Part shown: piece by piece, positions 16,341-26,468 of the stretch
Position numbering within the stretch: the stretch's first letter is position 1
Layout: each line of letters opens with the position of its first letter
From: CALBPI01 sp038524795
GTDB taxonomy: Bacteria; Pseudomonadota; Gammaproteobacteria; Steroidobacterales; Woeseiaceae
Reading direction: 5' to 3'
Assembly: GCA_038524795.1 (NCBI GenBank)
Contig: JBCBIJ010000003.1
Coordinates: 310,001 to 374,000, forward strand
DNA: 64,000 nt
Position numbers and translations under genes: made by a program
Notes under the pieces: generated by a model
The model's database searches: none
What the model was told of the DNA's origin: nothing
The model's input: the letters and a program-made list of their open reading frames with translations, nothing else

Positions 16341-17783
16341 CTAGTGCGTACCGCCGACCGTGATTTCATCAATCCGCAGCGTGGGCTGACCAACACCGAC
16401 GGGTACGGACTGGCCTTCCTTGCCGCACACGCCGACTCCCTGATCAAGTTTCATGTCGTTGCCCACCATGCTGACCTGGTTGAGCACTTCGGGACCGCTG
16501 CCGATCAGCGTCGCACCTTTCACGGGCGCGCCCAGCTTACCGTTCTCGATGAGGTAGGCCTCGCTCGCTGAAAACACAAACTTGCCCGACGTAATGTCGA
16601 CCTGGCCGCCGCCGAAGTTGGGCGCGTACAGGCCACGCTCGACGGAAGCGATGATCTCTGCGGGATCATGCGGCCCGTTGAGCATGTAGGTGTTAGTCAT
16701 GCGCGGCATGGGCAGGTGCGCGTAGGACTCGCGACGGCCGTTGCCCGTACTGTCGGTGCCCATCAGGCGCGCGTTGGTCTTGTCCTGCATGTAACCGCGC
16801 AGAATGCCGTCCTCGATGAGTACCGTGCAGCTGCTCGGCGTGCCTTCATCGTCAATACTCAGAGAGCCGCGTCGATCCGGCAGCGTGCCATCGTCAACCA
16901 CGGTGCACATCGGCGACGCGACCCGGTCGCCGATGCGCCCGCTAAATGCCGAGGTGCCTTTGCGGTTGAAGTCGCCCTCGAGGCCGTGGCCGATGGCTTC
17001 GTGCAACAGCACGGCCGGCCAGCCCGGACCCAGCACGACAGGCATGGGACCCGCTGGCGCATCAATCGCTTCAAGCTGGACAAGCGCCTGGCGTACAGCG
17101 TCTTCGCCGAGCGCCATACCCAGCGCGTCGGCGCGCTCGGCGTCGAGCGGATAGCGGCCGCCACCACCGGCGTAGCCCTGCTCGCGGCGTCCGTTCTCCG
17201 CAACGATGACTATGATGTTAATCCGCGACATCGGCCGCGCATCCGCCGCAAAGGTGCCATCACTGCCGGCGACCAGAATATCGTCGTAGCTCGCGGCGAG
17301 GCTCACGGTAACCTGCTCCACACGCGGGTCGAGTGCGCGAACCCGCTCATCGAGAGATTTGAGCAGCTGCGTCTTGGCCGTATCGGTCATCGACGTCAGC
17401 GGGCTGTCCGCGCGGTACAGCACGGGATGCGTCGCCGTGGCCAAGGCCGGTACCGATGCGTCCTGGCCCTGCCGCACGATCGCCCGCGCGGCGTCCGCAG
17501 CGCGCCCCAGGGCGGCACGATCGAGGTCGTCTGCGTAGGCGAACCCTGTTTTGTCGCCACCCACGGCGCGCACACCGACACCCCGTGTGCGACTGAATCC
17601 CGCGTCGCGAACGATGCCGTCCTCGAGCGTCCAACGCTCTGACTCGCCCAGTTGAAAGTAGAGGTCGGCGTAATCGACACGGCGCGTCAGCAACTGACCC
17701 AACGTTGCGGACAAGGCCTGCTCATCGAGAGCACTGTCTTCTAGAATGCGGGAAACGAGCTCGTGCTGGCTGTGGTCGGTCAC
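16341..17783 (-). CDS. tldD: Metalloprotease TldD
   Basis: 480 residues from the GTG at 17783, against 481 for E. coli TldD. It is the zinc-bearing subunit of the TldD/TldE protease. The metal site is HEAIGHGLEGD, with downstream Cys near the C-terminus (GVCGKEGQ). The GVGVRAVGGDKTGFAYADD segment aligns with the family. A TTG at 17825 would add 14 residues and is less likely. Last gene of the rng-yhdP-tldD run. Confidence 0.94.
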   Translation of the reverse strand: MTDHSQHELVSRILEDSALDEQALSATLGQLLTRRVDYADLYFQLGESERWTLEDGIVRDAGFSRTRGVGVRAVGGDKTGFAYADDLDRAALGRAADAARAIVRQGQDASVPALATATHPVLYRADSPLTSMTDTAKTQLLKSLDERVRALDPRVEQVTVSLAASYDDILVAGSDGTFAADARPMSRINIIVIVAENGRREQGYAGGGGRYPLDAERADALGMALGEDAVRQALVQLEAIDAPAGPMPVVLGPGWPAVLLHEAIGHGLEGDFNRKGTSAFSGRIGDRVASPMCTVVDDGTLPDRRGSLSIDDEGTPSSCTVLIEDGILRGYMQDKTNARLMGTDSTGNGRRESYAHLPMPRMTNTYMLNGPHDPAEIIASVERGLYAPNFGGGQVDITSGKFVFSASEAYLIENGKLGAPVKGATLIGSGPEVLNQVSMVGNDMKLDQGVGVCGKEGQSVPVGVGQPTLRIDEITVGGTH

Positions 17784-17833
17784 GGTACAGACCCGGTTAT
17801 TGGCAGACGGGTGATGATAGCCCAAGCACGGAC

Positions 17834-20800
17834 TCAGCCACCCGTCTCAACAGCGCAGCCGGCCAATTCCGACGTTGCCACGAAGCGCTCGGCGTCCGTA
17901 CGCTCTATACCTGGCGCATCCCAGCTGCCGTTGATCTGGTAGTACACCTGCGTCATGCCCTGCAGTGGCTTCTTGAAGATCTGGCTGAACAACAGCAAGG
18001 CCGCGCCCACCTGAGGGCCCGCAACCACAGCGCCTACGGCGGGTAAGGTGTTGCCGACCTTCACGCCGACAACGGCGGTCTGGTTGTAGTTGCGCCGCTC
18101 AAGGCTCGCACGACCGATGAGTGCGACATCGGCCGACGGACCCGCGAGCCTCAGATTGCAGGTAAAGGCGTCGCCGTTGACGAGCCGGAAGTCGCCAACA
18201 ATCTCATCAAAGTTGAAACCCTTCTGGAACACGTCGCGGAAATCCAGCGCAAGCCGGCGCGGCAGCTCGGCAACACTCATGAGACCGACGACGCGCCCGG
18301 CACCGGGCTCAACCTCGTCGAGCGTGCCGTTACTGATGCGCACACTGACATCACCATCGAGCGACGCCACGAAGGTCTCGCTGGGCCCACCGTCCCAGGC
18401 CACGTCGAACGCACCCTCAAGTTCTGCCGCGTTGATGCCGGGCTCGTAACCCAGGCTGTTCATCATGCGTTTGACGTCGGTGCTCGTCAGCGCCGCCGTG
18501 AGCACGGTGCGGGAACCCGCCTCCACGCCGGGCGCGAGGCGCCAGGCACCATTGCCTTCAATGCGGAACGCGGGCGCGGCCGTCGCAATTCGACTGACCT
18601 CAAGACCATCGGCGACCTTATCGATCGTGGCGTCGAGCGCACCAAAGTCCCGGTCCCCCAGGGCGAACGACGCAGCGCGTACCCGCAACGGCGGGAATGC
18701 GGTGGGGTCCGCGTCACTACTTGCCTCGGGGTCTGCCTCGAGCAGGTGCAACTTGCGCATATCCAGCACCACCGGGCTGCCGCCGCGCAGATCCCTGGGA
18801 ATGGAAATAGCGCCTTCGATAGCCTCGGATTGCACATCAACGAGCCAGTCGTCGCCCGACCGCTCAAGGCTCGCACGGACGTCGCGGATCCGCTGCCCGA
18901 CGACAAACAGGTCGGCCACCTCAACGGCGGCGGAAACCAGGTTCTCTGTCATCCAACCCGCGTCGCCCAACTGCAGGCTCAACCAATCACCAAGCCGCAG
19001 ACGATCCGTGGTGCCATCGATGAAGACACCGGGTACAGACGGCAATAGCGCACGGCCTTCGCCAAGGTGCAGTGTCATGCGATCGAAGATAAGCTGCTCG
19101 TCGCCTCCGCGTGCCGCACGCAATGCGATGTCGACCCGGTTGGCAAGTCCTGCCTGCAGGTCTAACGTGTCGCTGATCGTCATCCGCGCATCGGCCGCAA
19201 AGACGTCATCGGCGGCTTTGCCCACGGGGTACGGCAGGTCGATGGCGAGTCCCGCCAGGTCCGAAGTCGCGACAACCGTGACAGGGCGTCGCGGCGTGTC
19301 CGGCACCGGATCGGTGGCATTCAGTGGTTGACGCCGACGTGGCAGATTCACGGTAGCCTCAAACGGTGTGCCGCCGTCGACGCGCCCCTCGAGCGGTAAG
19401 CCGAGAGGCCCCACGAGTGCGGCGGCATCCAGCCTGCCCTCGCCGCGGATGACCAGCTGCCCGTCATCGGGCGTGCCCTCAGGCGCCATATCGATGCGCA
19501 ACGGCTGACCCAACAACACGCCTGTGGCATTTTCAGCGTACACACCCTGGCGATCGATACGAACTTGCCCGGCCAATTCAGTCACGGCGTGCGGGATATA
19601 GTCGAGTGCGAACGTGGCATCGCTGACGTCGATCTCGGCGTCGATGGTGAAGCTACGCACATCACGCAGCGGCACCTGCATCGCGATCGTGTACTCCGAG
19701 CCGCCCGAAAATGACATGCGCGCGTACTGCTCGCCGAACAGCCTTCGAATCGGCGAGTCGCCAACGAAGATGTACAGCGTCTCAAGGGCTGCATCGCCCG
19801 AGGTGTTGATATCGAGCACAGCCGTGCGCAAATCCTCGAACGAGACCTGCGCGTCCTGGAACGGCACGTTGCCAGAAAGGCCGCGATTGCGTTCGGTCGA
19901 CAATCGCATCCCATCGAGTTCGACGTCCGCGCTAAGACTCGTAATGGCGGGCCAGCCACGGCCATAGGCCATCGTCACCCCCTCAGCCCGGCCCGTTGCC
20001 CGGAATACCCCAGTGCCCGACTCGAACGGGAACTGATCCAGCGACCCTCGCAGCTCAAATCGCCCGTCATTGATCCGGCCCGCTACGAGCGCCCGATTCA
20101 GCCAGTCCGTGAGCTTGGGCTTCATGACGCCGTCCGGCATCAGCGACCGGGCACGCGCGATGTCGCTCATGGCCCAGTTAGCCTGCAGATCGACCTCGGG
20201 CGCGGCGTCGCCACCCGGCAGCAAAACCTGCAGGTTGGCATTGGCCTCGAATCCAGGCGCCACGATCTGAAGTGCATCGGACAATACGGAAACACCGCGA
20301 TCGCTGGCGCGCCAGACCAACGTGCCGTCTACGCGGTCCAGGGTGACGTCGCCCGAAAACACACCAGGCACCTGCAGCGTGGCGTCACGGGTTTCGAGCT
20401 GCAGCCGCCCCGCCTCACGCGTCGCCCGAAGCGCACCGGTCAGGTTGCTGGCCCCGGGCCGACCTTCGGACGCGGCCAGACCGATGCCATTGAAATCGGC
20501 GTCGAGCTCATAGTCGATGAGATCCTCGAGCCCGAGGCTGTCCAGATTTTGGTCGGGCGCAAAGCGCACCTGGCCGGTGCCCTCGCGCAACGTGCCCGAC
20601 ACGCCCGAGTCGAGCAGCGCCTGCGCCCAACGACCAGGCAGGAACGACGCGAGGTAGGGGACGTCATAGACGGTCACGTTGGCGGCATCCACGCGCAATG
20701 TGTCGGCTGCGACACCCCCTTCGAACTGCAGCGTGAGATTCGCCGCGGGCCACTGACGATCAGCGACGCCGACCACGAAATCAGACACGGCCAGCAACCA

Positions 20801-21754
20801 GCCATCGTCGTTGCTTGACCATTCAATGCGACCGGCAACAATCGACTCATCGCCACCCTCAGGAGGCACGAGTCGCTCAGCATCGAGCGCCACCACGGCC
20901 GCCATCAGCGTGCCGCCGCGCAGCTCGGCATCGGCTTCGACATTCGTCCGGCCCGACTGCGGCAGCCTCCAGTTGGGTGGCAAAATGCGGCGCATGAGGT
21001 CCGCGGAGACCTGTTCGATGTCCGTCGAGAACGACCAGTCACCTCCCATCAGGCCATCGAGACTGCGATCGGCGAGCTCGCCTGCGATTAGCACGGTCAC
21101 CCGCGCCTCATCCGCGCCCGGCGACATCGTCGCATCCACGCGGAGCTCGCGGTCATCCAGCCGCACACCCGCTGACTCAAGATCGAAACTCAGCGGCTCA
21201 CGCCCATTGCCGCGGTCCTCGTAGCGCAGCGCGATGTCTTCGAGACTCAGGTCCAGCGAATTACCCAGCGGCAGCTGCAGACCTTGCGGCACCCGAACGG
21301 CCGCTTCCCCAGCGCGAGCTTCGGCCTCCGCTTTGGCGACAGGCAAGATGAGCGCGTCCTGAAACCACCAGCCGGAGTCGTCGCGTCGCAGATCGAGCGC
21401 CGCGCCGGTTATCCCGATGCGGCGGACTTCGAGCTCGCGGCCCGTGAGCAAACGGCCAAGCGAGACGCCCACCGTCACCTGGGTCACCTCAATGGCCCGG
21501 ATACGCCGCTCGCCGAGGCGCTCGCCGATCACGACATCATGAAACACGAGCTCCGGGCCGCGCAGGCGCCAGCGCGCGTCGAGTCGGTCAAACGACACGT
21601 CGCCGTCGACGGCTTCCGAGACGCGCGCAATGATCTCATCGCGATACTCGGGCACCTGCGGCAGCGCAATGCGCAGCAGCCCCACAGCAATAGCCAGCAG
21701 CACCGTGAGCGCGGCGGCGGTGTAGGCAAGAATCTTGGCGATTCGGCGCAACAT
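17834..21754 (-). CDS. yhdP: YhdP-like AsmA-family giant membrane protein
   Basis: 1306 residues, with one N-terminal membrane span (ILAYTAAALTVLLAIAVGLLRI) followed by a very long periplasmic beta-rich region and a C-terminal AsmA-like segment (FNFDEIVGDFRLVNGDAF). YhdP/TIGR02099 proteins are bridge-like lipid transporters that carry phospholipid to the outer membrane in E. coli. Length is typical (about 1270). It starts 3 bp after rng ends, in the conserved rng-yhdP-tldD order. Confidence 0.92.
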   Translation of the reverse strand: MLRRIAKILAYTAAALTVLLAIAVGLLRIALPQVPEYRDEIIARVSEAVDGDVSFDRLDARWRLRGPELVFHDVVIGERLGERRIRAIEVTQVTVGVSLGRLLTGRELEVRRIGITGAALDLRRDDSGWWFQDALILPVAKAEAEARAGEAAVRVPQGLQLPLGNSLDLSLEDIALRYEDRGNGREPLSFDLESAGVRLDDRELRVDATMSPGADEARVTVLIAGELADRSLDGLMGGDWSFSTDIEQVSADLMRRILPPNWRLPQSGRTNVEADAELRGGTLMAAVVALDAERLVPPEGGDESIVAGRIEWSSNDDGWLLAVSDFVVGVADRQWPAANLTLQFEGGVAADTLRVDAANVTVYDVPYLASFLPGRWAQALLDSGVSGTLREGTGQVRFAPDQNLDSLGLEDLIDYELDADFNGIGLAASEGRPGASNLTGALRATREAGRLQLETRDATLQVPGVFSGDVTLDRVDGTLVWRASDRGVSVLSDALQIVAPGFEANANLQVLLPGGDAAPEVDLQANWAMSDIARARSLMPDGVMKPKLTDWLNRALVAGRINDGRFELRGSLDQFPFESGTGVFRATGRAEGVTMAYGRGWPAITSLSADVELDGMRLSTERNRGLSGNVPFQDAQVSFEDLRTAVLDINTSGDAALETLYIFVGDSPIRRLFGEQYARMSFSGGSEYTIAMQVPLRDVRSFTIDAEIDVSDATFALDYIPHAVTELAGQVRIDRQGVYAENATGVLLGQPLRIDMAPEGTPDDGQLVIRGEGRLDAAALVGPLGLPLEGRVDGGTPFEATVNLPRRRQPLNATDPVPDTPRRPVTVVATSDLAGLAIDLPYPVGKAADDVFAADARMTISDTLDLQAGLANRVDIALRAARGGDEQLIFDRMTLHLGEGRALLPSVPGVFIDGTTDRLRLGDWLSLQLGDAGWMTENLVSAAVEVADLFVVGQRIRDVRASLERSGDDWLVDVQSEAIEGAISIPRDLRGGSPVVLDMRKLHLLEADPEASSDADPTAFPPLRVRAASFALGDRDFGALDATIDKVADGLEVSRIATAAPAFRIEGNGAWRLAPGVEAGSRTVLTAALTSTDVKRMMNSLGYEPGINAAELEGAFDVAWDGGPSETFVASLDGDVSVRISNGTLDEVEPGAGRVVGLMSVAELPRRLALDFRDVFQKGFNFDEIVGDFRLVNGDAFTCNLRLAGPSADVALIGRASLERRNYNQTAVVGVKVGNTLPAVGAVVAGPQVGAALLLFSQIFKKPLQGMTQVYYQINGSWDAPGIERTDAERFVATSELAGCAVETGG

Positions 21755-21757
21755 ACT

Positions 21758-23248
21758 TCAGAGCAGCACGACGTCGTACTGGTCAGGCGCGTAAAGCTGT
21801 TCCGCCTGCAGCCGCACAGCGGCGCCCGTGGTGTCGGACAGTTCGGCGAGCCCCACAGACTCTTCGTCGAGCAACAACTCCACGACGTCGCCATGCGCAA
21901 GGATGAGCAGTTCATCGAAACTGAACTGGCGGTGCTGGCGCAGGATCTCCCGAAAGATCTCGTAGACGACAGTTTGCGGCGTCTTGACGGAGCCGCGGCC
22001 CCCGCAGGTCGGGCACGGCTCGCAGAGCACGTGCTCCAGACTCTCGCGCGTGCGCTTGCGGGTCATCTCAACAAGCCCCAGTGGCGACACTGGCATGACC
22101 TGATACTTTGCGTTGTCGGTGGACAGCGCCGTTTCGAGCGCCTCGAGAACTTTCTCGCGATGCGACTGCTCAAGCATGTCGATGAAGTCGAGGATGATGA
22201 TGCCACCCAGGTTGCGCAGGCGGAGCTGGCGCGCGATGGCAACGGCAGCCTCGAGATTGGTGCGGTAGAGCGTGTCTTCCTGGGAGCGTGTACCGACGAA
22301 CCCGCCTGTGTTGACGTCCACCGTCGTCATAGCTTCCGTCTGATCGAAGATGAGATATCCCCCGGACTTGAGCGGCACCTTACGCTCAAGCGCACGCGCG
22401 ATATCCTCTTCCACGCCATGCAAGTCAAAAATGGGGCGTCGACCCCCGTAGAGCTCGATCTTGCCCGTGAGCTCCGGTAGAAAGCTGGCCGTAAACTCGC
22501 GCATACGCTCGAACTCGGCCTCCGAATCCACACGAATGCGCTCGACATCGTCCTGCACGCGGTCGCGTAGCACGCGGAGCGCAAGTGGCAGATCTTCGTG
22601 CACGATTGTTCCCGCGCTCGTGTTTCCCGCCTGTTTGCGAATGCCTTCCCAGAGGCGCTGCAGGAACATCATGTCGGCGCGCAGTGCGTCGTAGCTCGCA
22701 CCCTCTGCCGCCGTGCGCACGATGTAGCCGTTGCCCGCCTCGGCGTCGACGATGTCTTCGAGCACGTCGCGCAAGCGCGTGCGTTCCTCGTCATCGTCGA
22801 TGCGAGACGACACGCCAATGTTGCCGCTGCCCGGCATCATCACGAGATAACGCGACGGCAGGGTGACAAAGGTCGTGAGCCGCGCGCCTTTTGTGCCCAG
22901 CGGGTCCTTGAGAACCTGCACGAGAATCTCGCCGCCCTCGCTCACAAGGTCGCGAATCGACGGCACACCGTCAGCACCTTGCGCTCGTAGCTCGCTGTTG
23001 TCGGGGTCCGAAGGTGCGGCGATGTCTGACGCGTGTAAAAACGCCGTGCGTTCCAGACCGATATCAATGAAGGCGGCCTGCATGCCCGGCAGGACGCGAC
23101 TCACGCGGCCCTTGTAGATGTTGCCGACCAAACCCCGGCGCGACGCGCGTTCGATGAACACCTCGTGCAGCACACCGTTTTCGACCACGGCAGCGCGCTG
23201 CTCGCTGGGTGTCACGTTGACGAGGATCTCTTCGCTCACGGCCGTCAT
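21758..23248 (-). CDS. rng: Ribonuclease G
   Basis: 496 residues, an endonuclease of the RNase E/G family that matures 16S rRNA 5' ends and decays some mRNAs. An N-terminal S1-like region contains NIYKGRVSRVLPGMQAAF. The catalytic aspartates lie in TTVDVNTGGF and IILDFIDM. The zinc-link cysteines are in CEPCPTCGGRG. It lacks the long C-terminal scaffold of RNase E. It overlaps maf by 4 bp. Confidence 0.96.
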   Translation of the reverse strand: MTAVSEEILVNVTPSEQRAAVVENGVLHEVFIERASRRGLVGNIYKGRVSRVLPGMQAAFIDIGLERTAFLHASDIAAPSDPDNSELRAQGADGVPSIRDLVSEGGEILVQVLKDPLGTKGARLTTFVTLPSRYLVMMPGSGNIGVSSRIDDDEERTRLRDVLEDIVDAEAGNGYIVRTAAEGASYDALRADMMFLQRLWEGIRKQAGNTSAGTIVHEDLPLALRVLRDRVQDDVERIRVDSEAEFERMREFTASFLPELTGKIELYGGRRPIFDLHGVEEDIARALERKVPLKSGGYLIFDQTEAMTTVDVNTGGFVGTRSQEDTLYRTNLEAAVAIARQLRLRNLGGIIILDFIDMLEQSHREKVLEALETALSTDNAKYQVMPVSPLGLVEMTRKRTRESLEHVLCEPCPTCGGRGSVKTPQTVVYEIFREILRQHRQFSFDELLILAHGDVVELLLDEESVGLAELSDTTGAAVRLQAEQLYAPDQYDVVLL

Positions 23249-23904
23249 GATCCTGCGCCACCCCGCACAGCCAGAACGTCGATACCGAATTCCCGCAGCA
23301 ACGCCGCGGTCTCGTACACCGGCAAACCGACAACGGCCGAATAGCTCCCTGCAAGGTGGCTCACAAAGGCCCCGCCCAAGCCTTGCACGGCATAAGCGCC
23401 CGCTCTTCCAAACGGCTCACCACTGTCGATGTAGTGATCAATGTCGGTATCGCTAAGCGCACGGAAGTGAACGTCAGTGATCACATGCGAGACTCTGACA
23501 ATATCGTCGCGGACGATGGCAACGGCAGACACGACCTGGTGCACCCGGTCACTCAGCGCGCGCAACATACGGCGGACGTCATCCGCGCCCTCAGGCTTAC
23601 CGAACGCGGTCTCGCCCAGGCATACCTCGGTATCACCACCAATGACGGGCAACGCCCCCGCGGCCGGGTCGGTCGCGCCGTGCTGCGCCTTTTCGATGGC
23701 CAGCCGGCGGATGAAGTCGGTCAAGCGCTCTCCGTCGTGGCGCGACTCGTCGATACCTGCCCGCAACGGCACCGGATCGACGCCGAGTTCACGCAGCAGG
23801 CTGTGCCGGCGCGGCGACTGAGAGGCCAGGCCGACGCGCGGGCGCAAGGCCTCGCCAACCGTTGCTGTCACTGCTTCAGTCACGGTGATACGGATGTCCT
23901 TCAA
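23245..23904 (-). CDS. Maf family nucleotide pyrophosphatase
   Basis: 219 residues from the 23904 start, although a GTG at 23883 would remove 7 residues and reduce the overlap with rlmH. The core SQSPRRHSLLRELG, GGDTEVCLG and GRAGAYAVQGLG mark a Maf protein. The position beside rng is that of YhdE, which hydrolyses dTTP/UTP and modified nucleotides. Substrate preference is inferred from position. Confidence 0.9.
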   Translation of the reverse strand: MKDIRITVTEAVTATVGEALRPRVGLASQSPRRHSLLRELGVDPVPLRAGIDESRHDGERLTDFIRRLAIEKAQHGATDPAAGALPVIGGDTEVCLGETAFGKPEGADDVRRMLRALSDRVHQVVSAVAIVRDDIVRVSHVITDVHFRALSDTDIDHYIDSGEPFGRAGAYAVQGLGGAFVSHLAGSYSAVVGLPVYETAALLREFGIDVLAVRGGAGS

Positions 23905-24337
23905 GAATTGTGTGGGCGCGGTACAGTTGTTCGACCAGCACGACGCGCGCCAGTTCGTGCGGCATCGTCATTGCCGACAGAGACAGCACCAGATCTGCCC
24001 CGGCACGTGCTGCCGTTGAGAAGCCGTCGGGGCCACCGATGAGAAAGGCCAGGGTACGGCCGTCGCCCTGCCAGTCGCCCATGCGCGCCGCCAACTCACG
24101 ACTTTCCAGCGATTTGCCGCGCTCGTCGAGCAGTATCTTCAACGCGCCAACATCGAGCTTGTCTGACAGTCTTTGCCATTCGTCATCGCGCCTTGCGTCG
24201 GCCGTCTGCTTTCGCGAAGGCGCCAAGAGCTCGACCCGCGTGTGCCAGGCGCGTGGCAGGCGCTTCAGGTAGGCGTCCGTCGCCGAGGCCACCCATGGCG
24301 TCGGCCGACCCGCAACGGCGAGCACGGCGCAGCGCAC
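23876..24337 (-). CDS. rlmH: 23S rRNA (pseudouridine1915-N3)-methyltransferase
   Basis: 153 residues (family about 155), a SPOUT-class methyltransferase acting on helix 69 of the 70S ribosome. The knot region LAFLIGGPDGF and C-terminal MTMPHELARVVLVEQLYRAHTI are diagnostic. It starts with GTG 1 nt after the rsfS stop. Confidence 0.96.
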   Translation of the reverse strand: MRCAVLAVAGRPTPWVASATDAYLKRLPRAWHTRVELLAPSRKQTADARRDDEWQRLSDKLDVGALKILLDERGKSLESRELAARMGDWQGDGRTLAFLIGGPDGFSTAARAGADLVLSLSAMTMPHELARVVLVEQLYRAHTILEGHPYHRD

Positions 24338-24338
24338 G

Positions 24339-24713
24339 TCAGTCTTCAGTCCCGCCGACGGCGTCCTCGGGCGGCAGGTCCCAGAGTTTCTCGAGATTGT
24401 AGAAGTCCCGGATTCGCGGCAGCATTACGTGCACCAGCGCATCCTGAAGATCGACGAGCACCCACTCGCCATCGTTCTCACCTTCCACGCCCAGCGGCCG
24501 GCGGCCGGCCGCCTTGAGCGTATCGACCACGCTAGACGCCACGCTCTTCACATGTCGGTCCGAAGTGCCACTCGCAACGACCATGTAATCCGTCATGCTC
24601 GTCAAGTGACGCACGTCTATCAGGCGAATGTCCTGCGCCTTGGCGTCTTCAAGTGCCGCAACCACGGTTTCCGCGAGTGCCTCACTGTCCAGGCTGATCG
24701 TTTCTGCTGTCAT
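24339..24713 (-). CDS. rsfS: Ribosomal silencing factor RsfS
   Basis: 124 residues. It binds L14 and blocks subunit joining when nutrients are short. The core D(I)RLIDVRHLTSMTDYMVVASG and the tail GEWVLVDLQDALVHVM are conserved. It overlaps nadD by 4 bp in the nadD-rsfS-rlmH string. Confidence 0.95.
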   Translation of the reverse strand: MTAETISLDSEALAETVVAALEDAKAQDIRLIDVRHLTSMTDYMVVASGTSDRHVKSVASSVVDTLKAAGRRPLGVEGENDGEWVLVDLQDALVHVMLPRIRDFYNLEKLWDLPPEDAVGGTED

Positions 24714-25381
24714 GTCTCGTTGTCCTTACCGGGCGTGCTGCCGTAACAGCCCGCCTCGCGAATCAGTGTCGCCACACAGTCTGGCATCAGGAACTGCGGG
24801 TCATGTCCCTCGGCAATCAACGCGCGAATGCCTGTCGACGCGATCTCGAGCTGCGTCACCTCGTGCACGAAGATGAGGCCCGCAAGCGCGGCATGCAGGT
24901 CGGCGACAAGCTCTGTGCCACGGTCCGTTAGCAGCTGCCCGAGCGCGCCGTCACCGGGGGCCTGCCAGCCTGGCCGATGCGCGACGACGACGTGTGCGAG
25001 ATCGAGAATCCTTTGCCAGTGGTACCACTTCGGCAGGCTCAGAAATGAGTCCATACCGACAATGAGGCACAACGGCGTCGCGGGAAACTCTTCACGCAGC
25101 GAGTCGAGGGTATCGACCGTGTAGGACAGGCCGGGTCGCTGAACCTCGCGGTCATCGACGACAAAGCCCGGTCGCTGGCGGGTCGCGCATCTTAGCATCT
25201 CGACGCGCAGGGCGGCTTCAGCAATGGGCGCGGCGCGGTGCGGCGGATTGCCGCAGGGAATAAACCGGATTTGCGCCAGACTGAGCGCCTGCTTGAGCTC
25301 GAACGCGCTACGCAGGTGCCCAAAATGCACCGGGTCGAAGGTGCCGCCAAAGATACCGATGGGCGCTTTGAGTCTGGCCAT
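24710..25381 (-). CDS. nadD: Nicotinate-mononucleotide adenylyltransferase
   Basis: 223 residues, which makes deamido-NAD from NaMN and ATP. The nucleotide-binding GIFGGTFDPVHFGHL and the C-terminal ISSTG-like IASTGIRALIAEG are present. The ATG at 25381 is chosen because the family starts just before GGTFDP; upstream in-frame codons overlap holA. It begins 4 bp after the holA stop. Confidence 0.95.
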   Translation of the reverse strand: MARLKAPIGIFGGTFDPVHFGHLRSAFELKQALSLAQIRFIPCGNPPHRAAPIAEAALRVEMLRCATRQRPGFVVDDREVQRPGLSYTVDTLDSLREEFPATPLCLIVGMDSFLSLPKWYHWQRILDLAHVVVAHRPGWQAPGDGALGQLLTDRGTELVADLHAALAGLIFVHEVTQLEIASTGIRALIAEGHDPQFLMPDCVATLIREAGCYGSTPGKDNET

Positions 25382-25385
25382 GGGA

Positions 25386-26411
25386 TCAGGCCGCCAGTGC
25401 CGCGCCGCTGCCCGTGGACAATCCGGCCACAAGACGCAACAAAAGCGGCCAGGCGTCCTCGCCGCTCTGACCCTTGGCGGCACGATCCGCGCGCTCCGTC
25501 AGTGTCACAAGCGCATAGGCCAGCTCGCCGTCGATCCGACTGAGCGCGGCGCGCATAATGCCCTTTCGACTCGACCAAACGCGGTGCTGATCGATGACGG
25601 TTGTGATCGGTGCGCCTGCCGCAACCTGCTCGGCCATGGCCGCGATCTGGCGCACTTCACGGCCCAGGGCCCACAGTACGAGCGTGGCTGCCACGCCCTC
25701 ACGGTGCAGCCCACCCAGCATGCGCAACGCGCGGTCCGTTCGGCCCGCGAGCGCCTCATCGGCACACTTGAAGATGGTGTAACGGGCACTGTCCGCCACG
25801 GCGGCCTCGACATCGTCTGCAGTCACGGCGCCGCCGTCACTGAGCAAAGCCAGCTTGTCGATCTCCTGCTGCGCGGCAAGCAAATTGCCTTCAGTTCGGC
25901 GCGCCAGGTGCAATACGGCCTCGCGGTCCGGCGACAGACCGGCCTGCCGGCAGCGCGTGTCGATCCAGCCCGGCAGCTCACGGGCCTCGAGCGGCCAGAT
26001 CTGCAGCATCATGCCCGCGGCATCGATGCTTTTGACCCATTTTGCGTTCGCACCCCGCTTGTCGATCTTGGGCGCAGTCACAAGCAGCAATGTGTCCTCG
26101 GGCGGGGTCTCCACAAGGCTCGCGATCATACGCCCGCCCTTGTCGCCTGGTTTTCCAGTGGGCAACCGGAGGTCGAGGATGCGGCGCTCGCTGAACAGCG
26201 ACAGCGAGTGGCCCGCCTCGGCCAGCCGATCCCAGTCAAACCCGCGCTCAGCGACAAACAGGTCCCGCGTCTCGTAGCCTTGCGCCCGTGCCGTCTTGCG
26301 AATGGCGTCCGTGGCCTCGTTGACGAGCAACGGTTCATCGCCGCTGACAAGCCACACGGGCGCGAGTTCGCGCTCCAAGTGGCGCTGCAGGTCTGAGAGT
26401 CGAATCTTCAC
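25386..26411 (-). CDS. holA: DNA polymerase III delta subunit
   Basis: 341 residues, the clamp-loader subunit that opens the beta clamp. N-terminal PVWLVSGDEPLLVNEA, then LLVTAPKIDKR and EGNLLAAQQEIDKLALL, are the usual landmarks. It starts with GTG. lptE and leuS, which normally precede holA in gammaproteobacteria, are not here; a Trm112-like gene lies upstream instead. Confidence 0.94.
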   Translation of the reverse strand: MKIRLSDLQRHLERELAPVWLVSGDEPLLVNEATDAIRKTARAQGYETRDLFVAERGFDWDRLAEAGHSLSLFSERRILDLRLPTGKPGDKGGRMIASLVETPPEDTLLLVTAPKIDKRGANAKWVKSIDAAGMMLQIWPLEARELPGWIDTRCRQAGLSPDREAVLHLARRTEGNLLAAQQEIDKLALLSDGGAVTADDVEAAVADSARYTIFKCADEALAGRTDRALRMLGGLHREGVAATLVLWALGREVRQIAAMAEQVAAGAPITTVIDQHRVWSSRKGIMRAALSRIDGELAYALVTLTERADRAAKGQSGEDAWPLLLRLVAGLSTGSGAALAA

Positions 26412-26468
26412 AGGATCAGCGTCATGCCCCGAACTGGCCAGGGTAATCCCGTACCAGGGCGTCGGTGT

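Noticed and set aside
16668..17642. 324-codon frame antisense to tldD
   Set aside because: The tldD reading is unambiguous (HEAIGH metal site); the antisense product is Arg/His-rich and unstructured.
21284..22480. 398-codon frame antisense to yhdP/rng
   Set aside because: Lies over the conserved catalytic core of RNase G and the yhdP N-terminus; no recognisable domain.
25224..26396. 390-codon frame antisense to nadD/holA
   Set aside because: Shadow of two well-supported genes; composition typical of GC-rich antisense.
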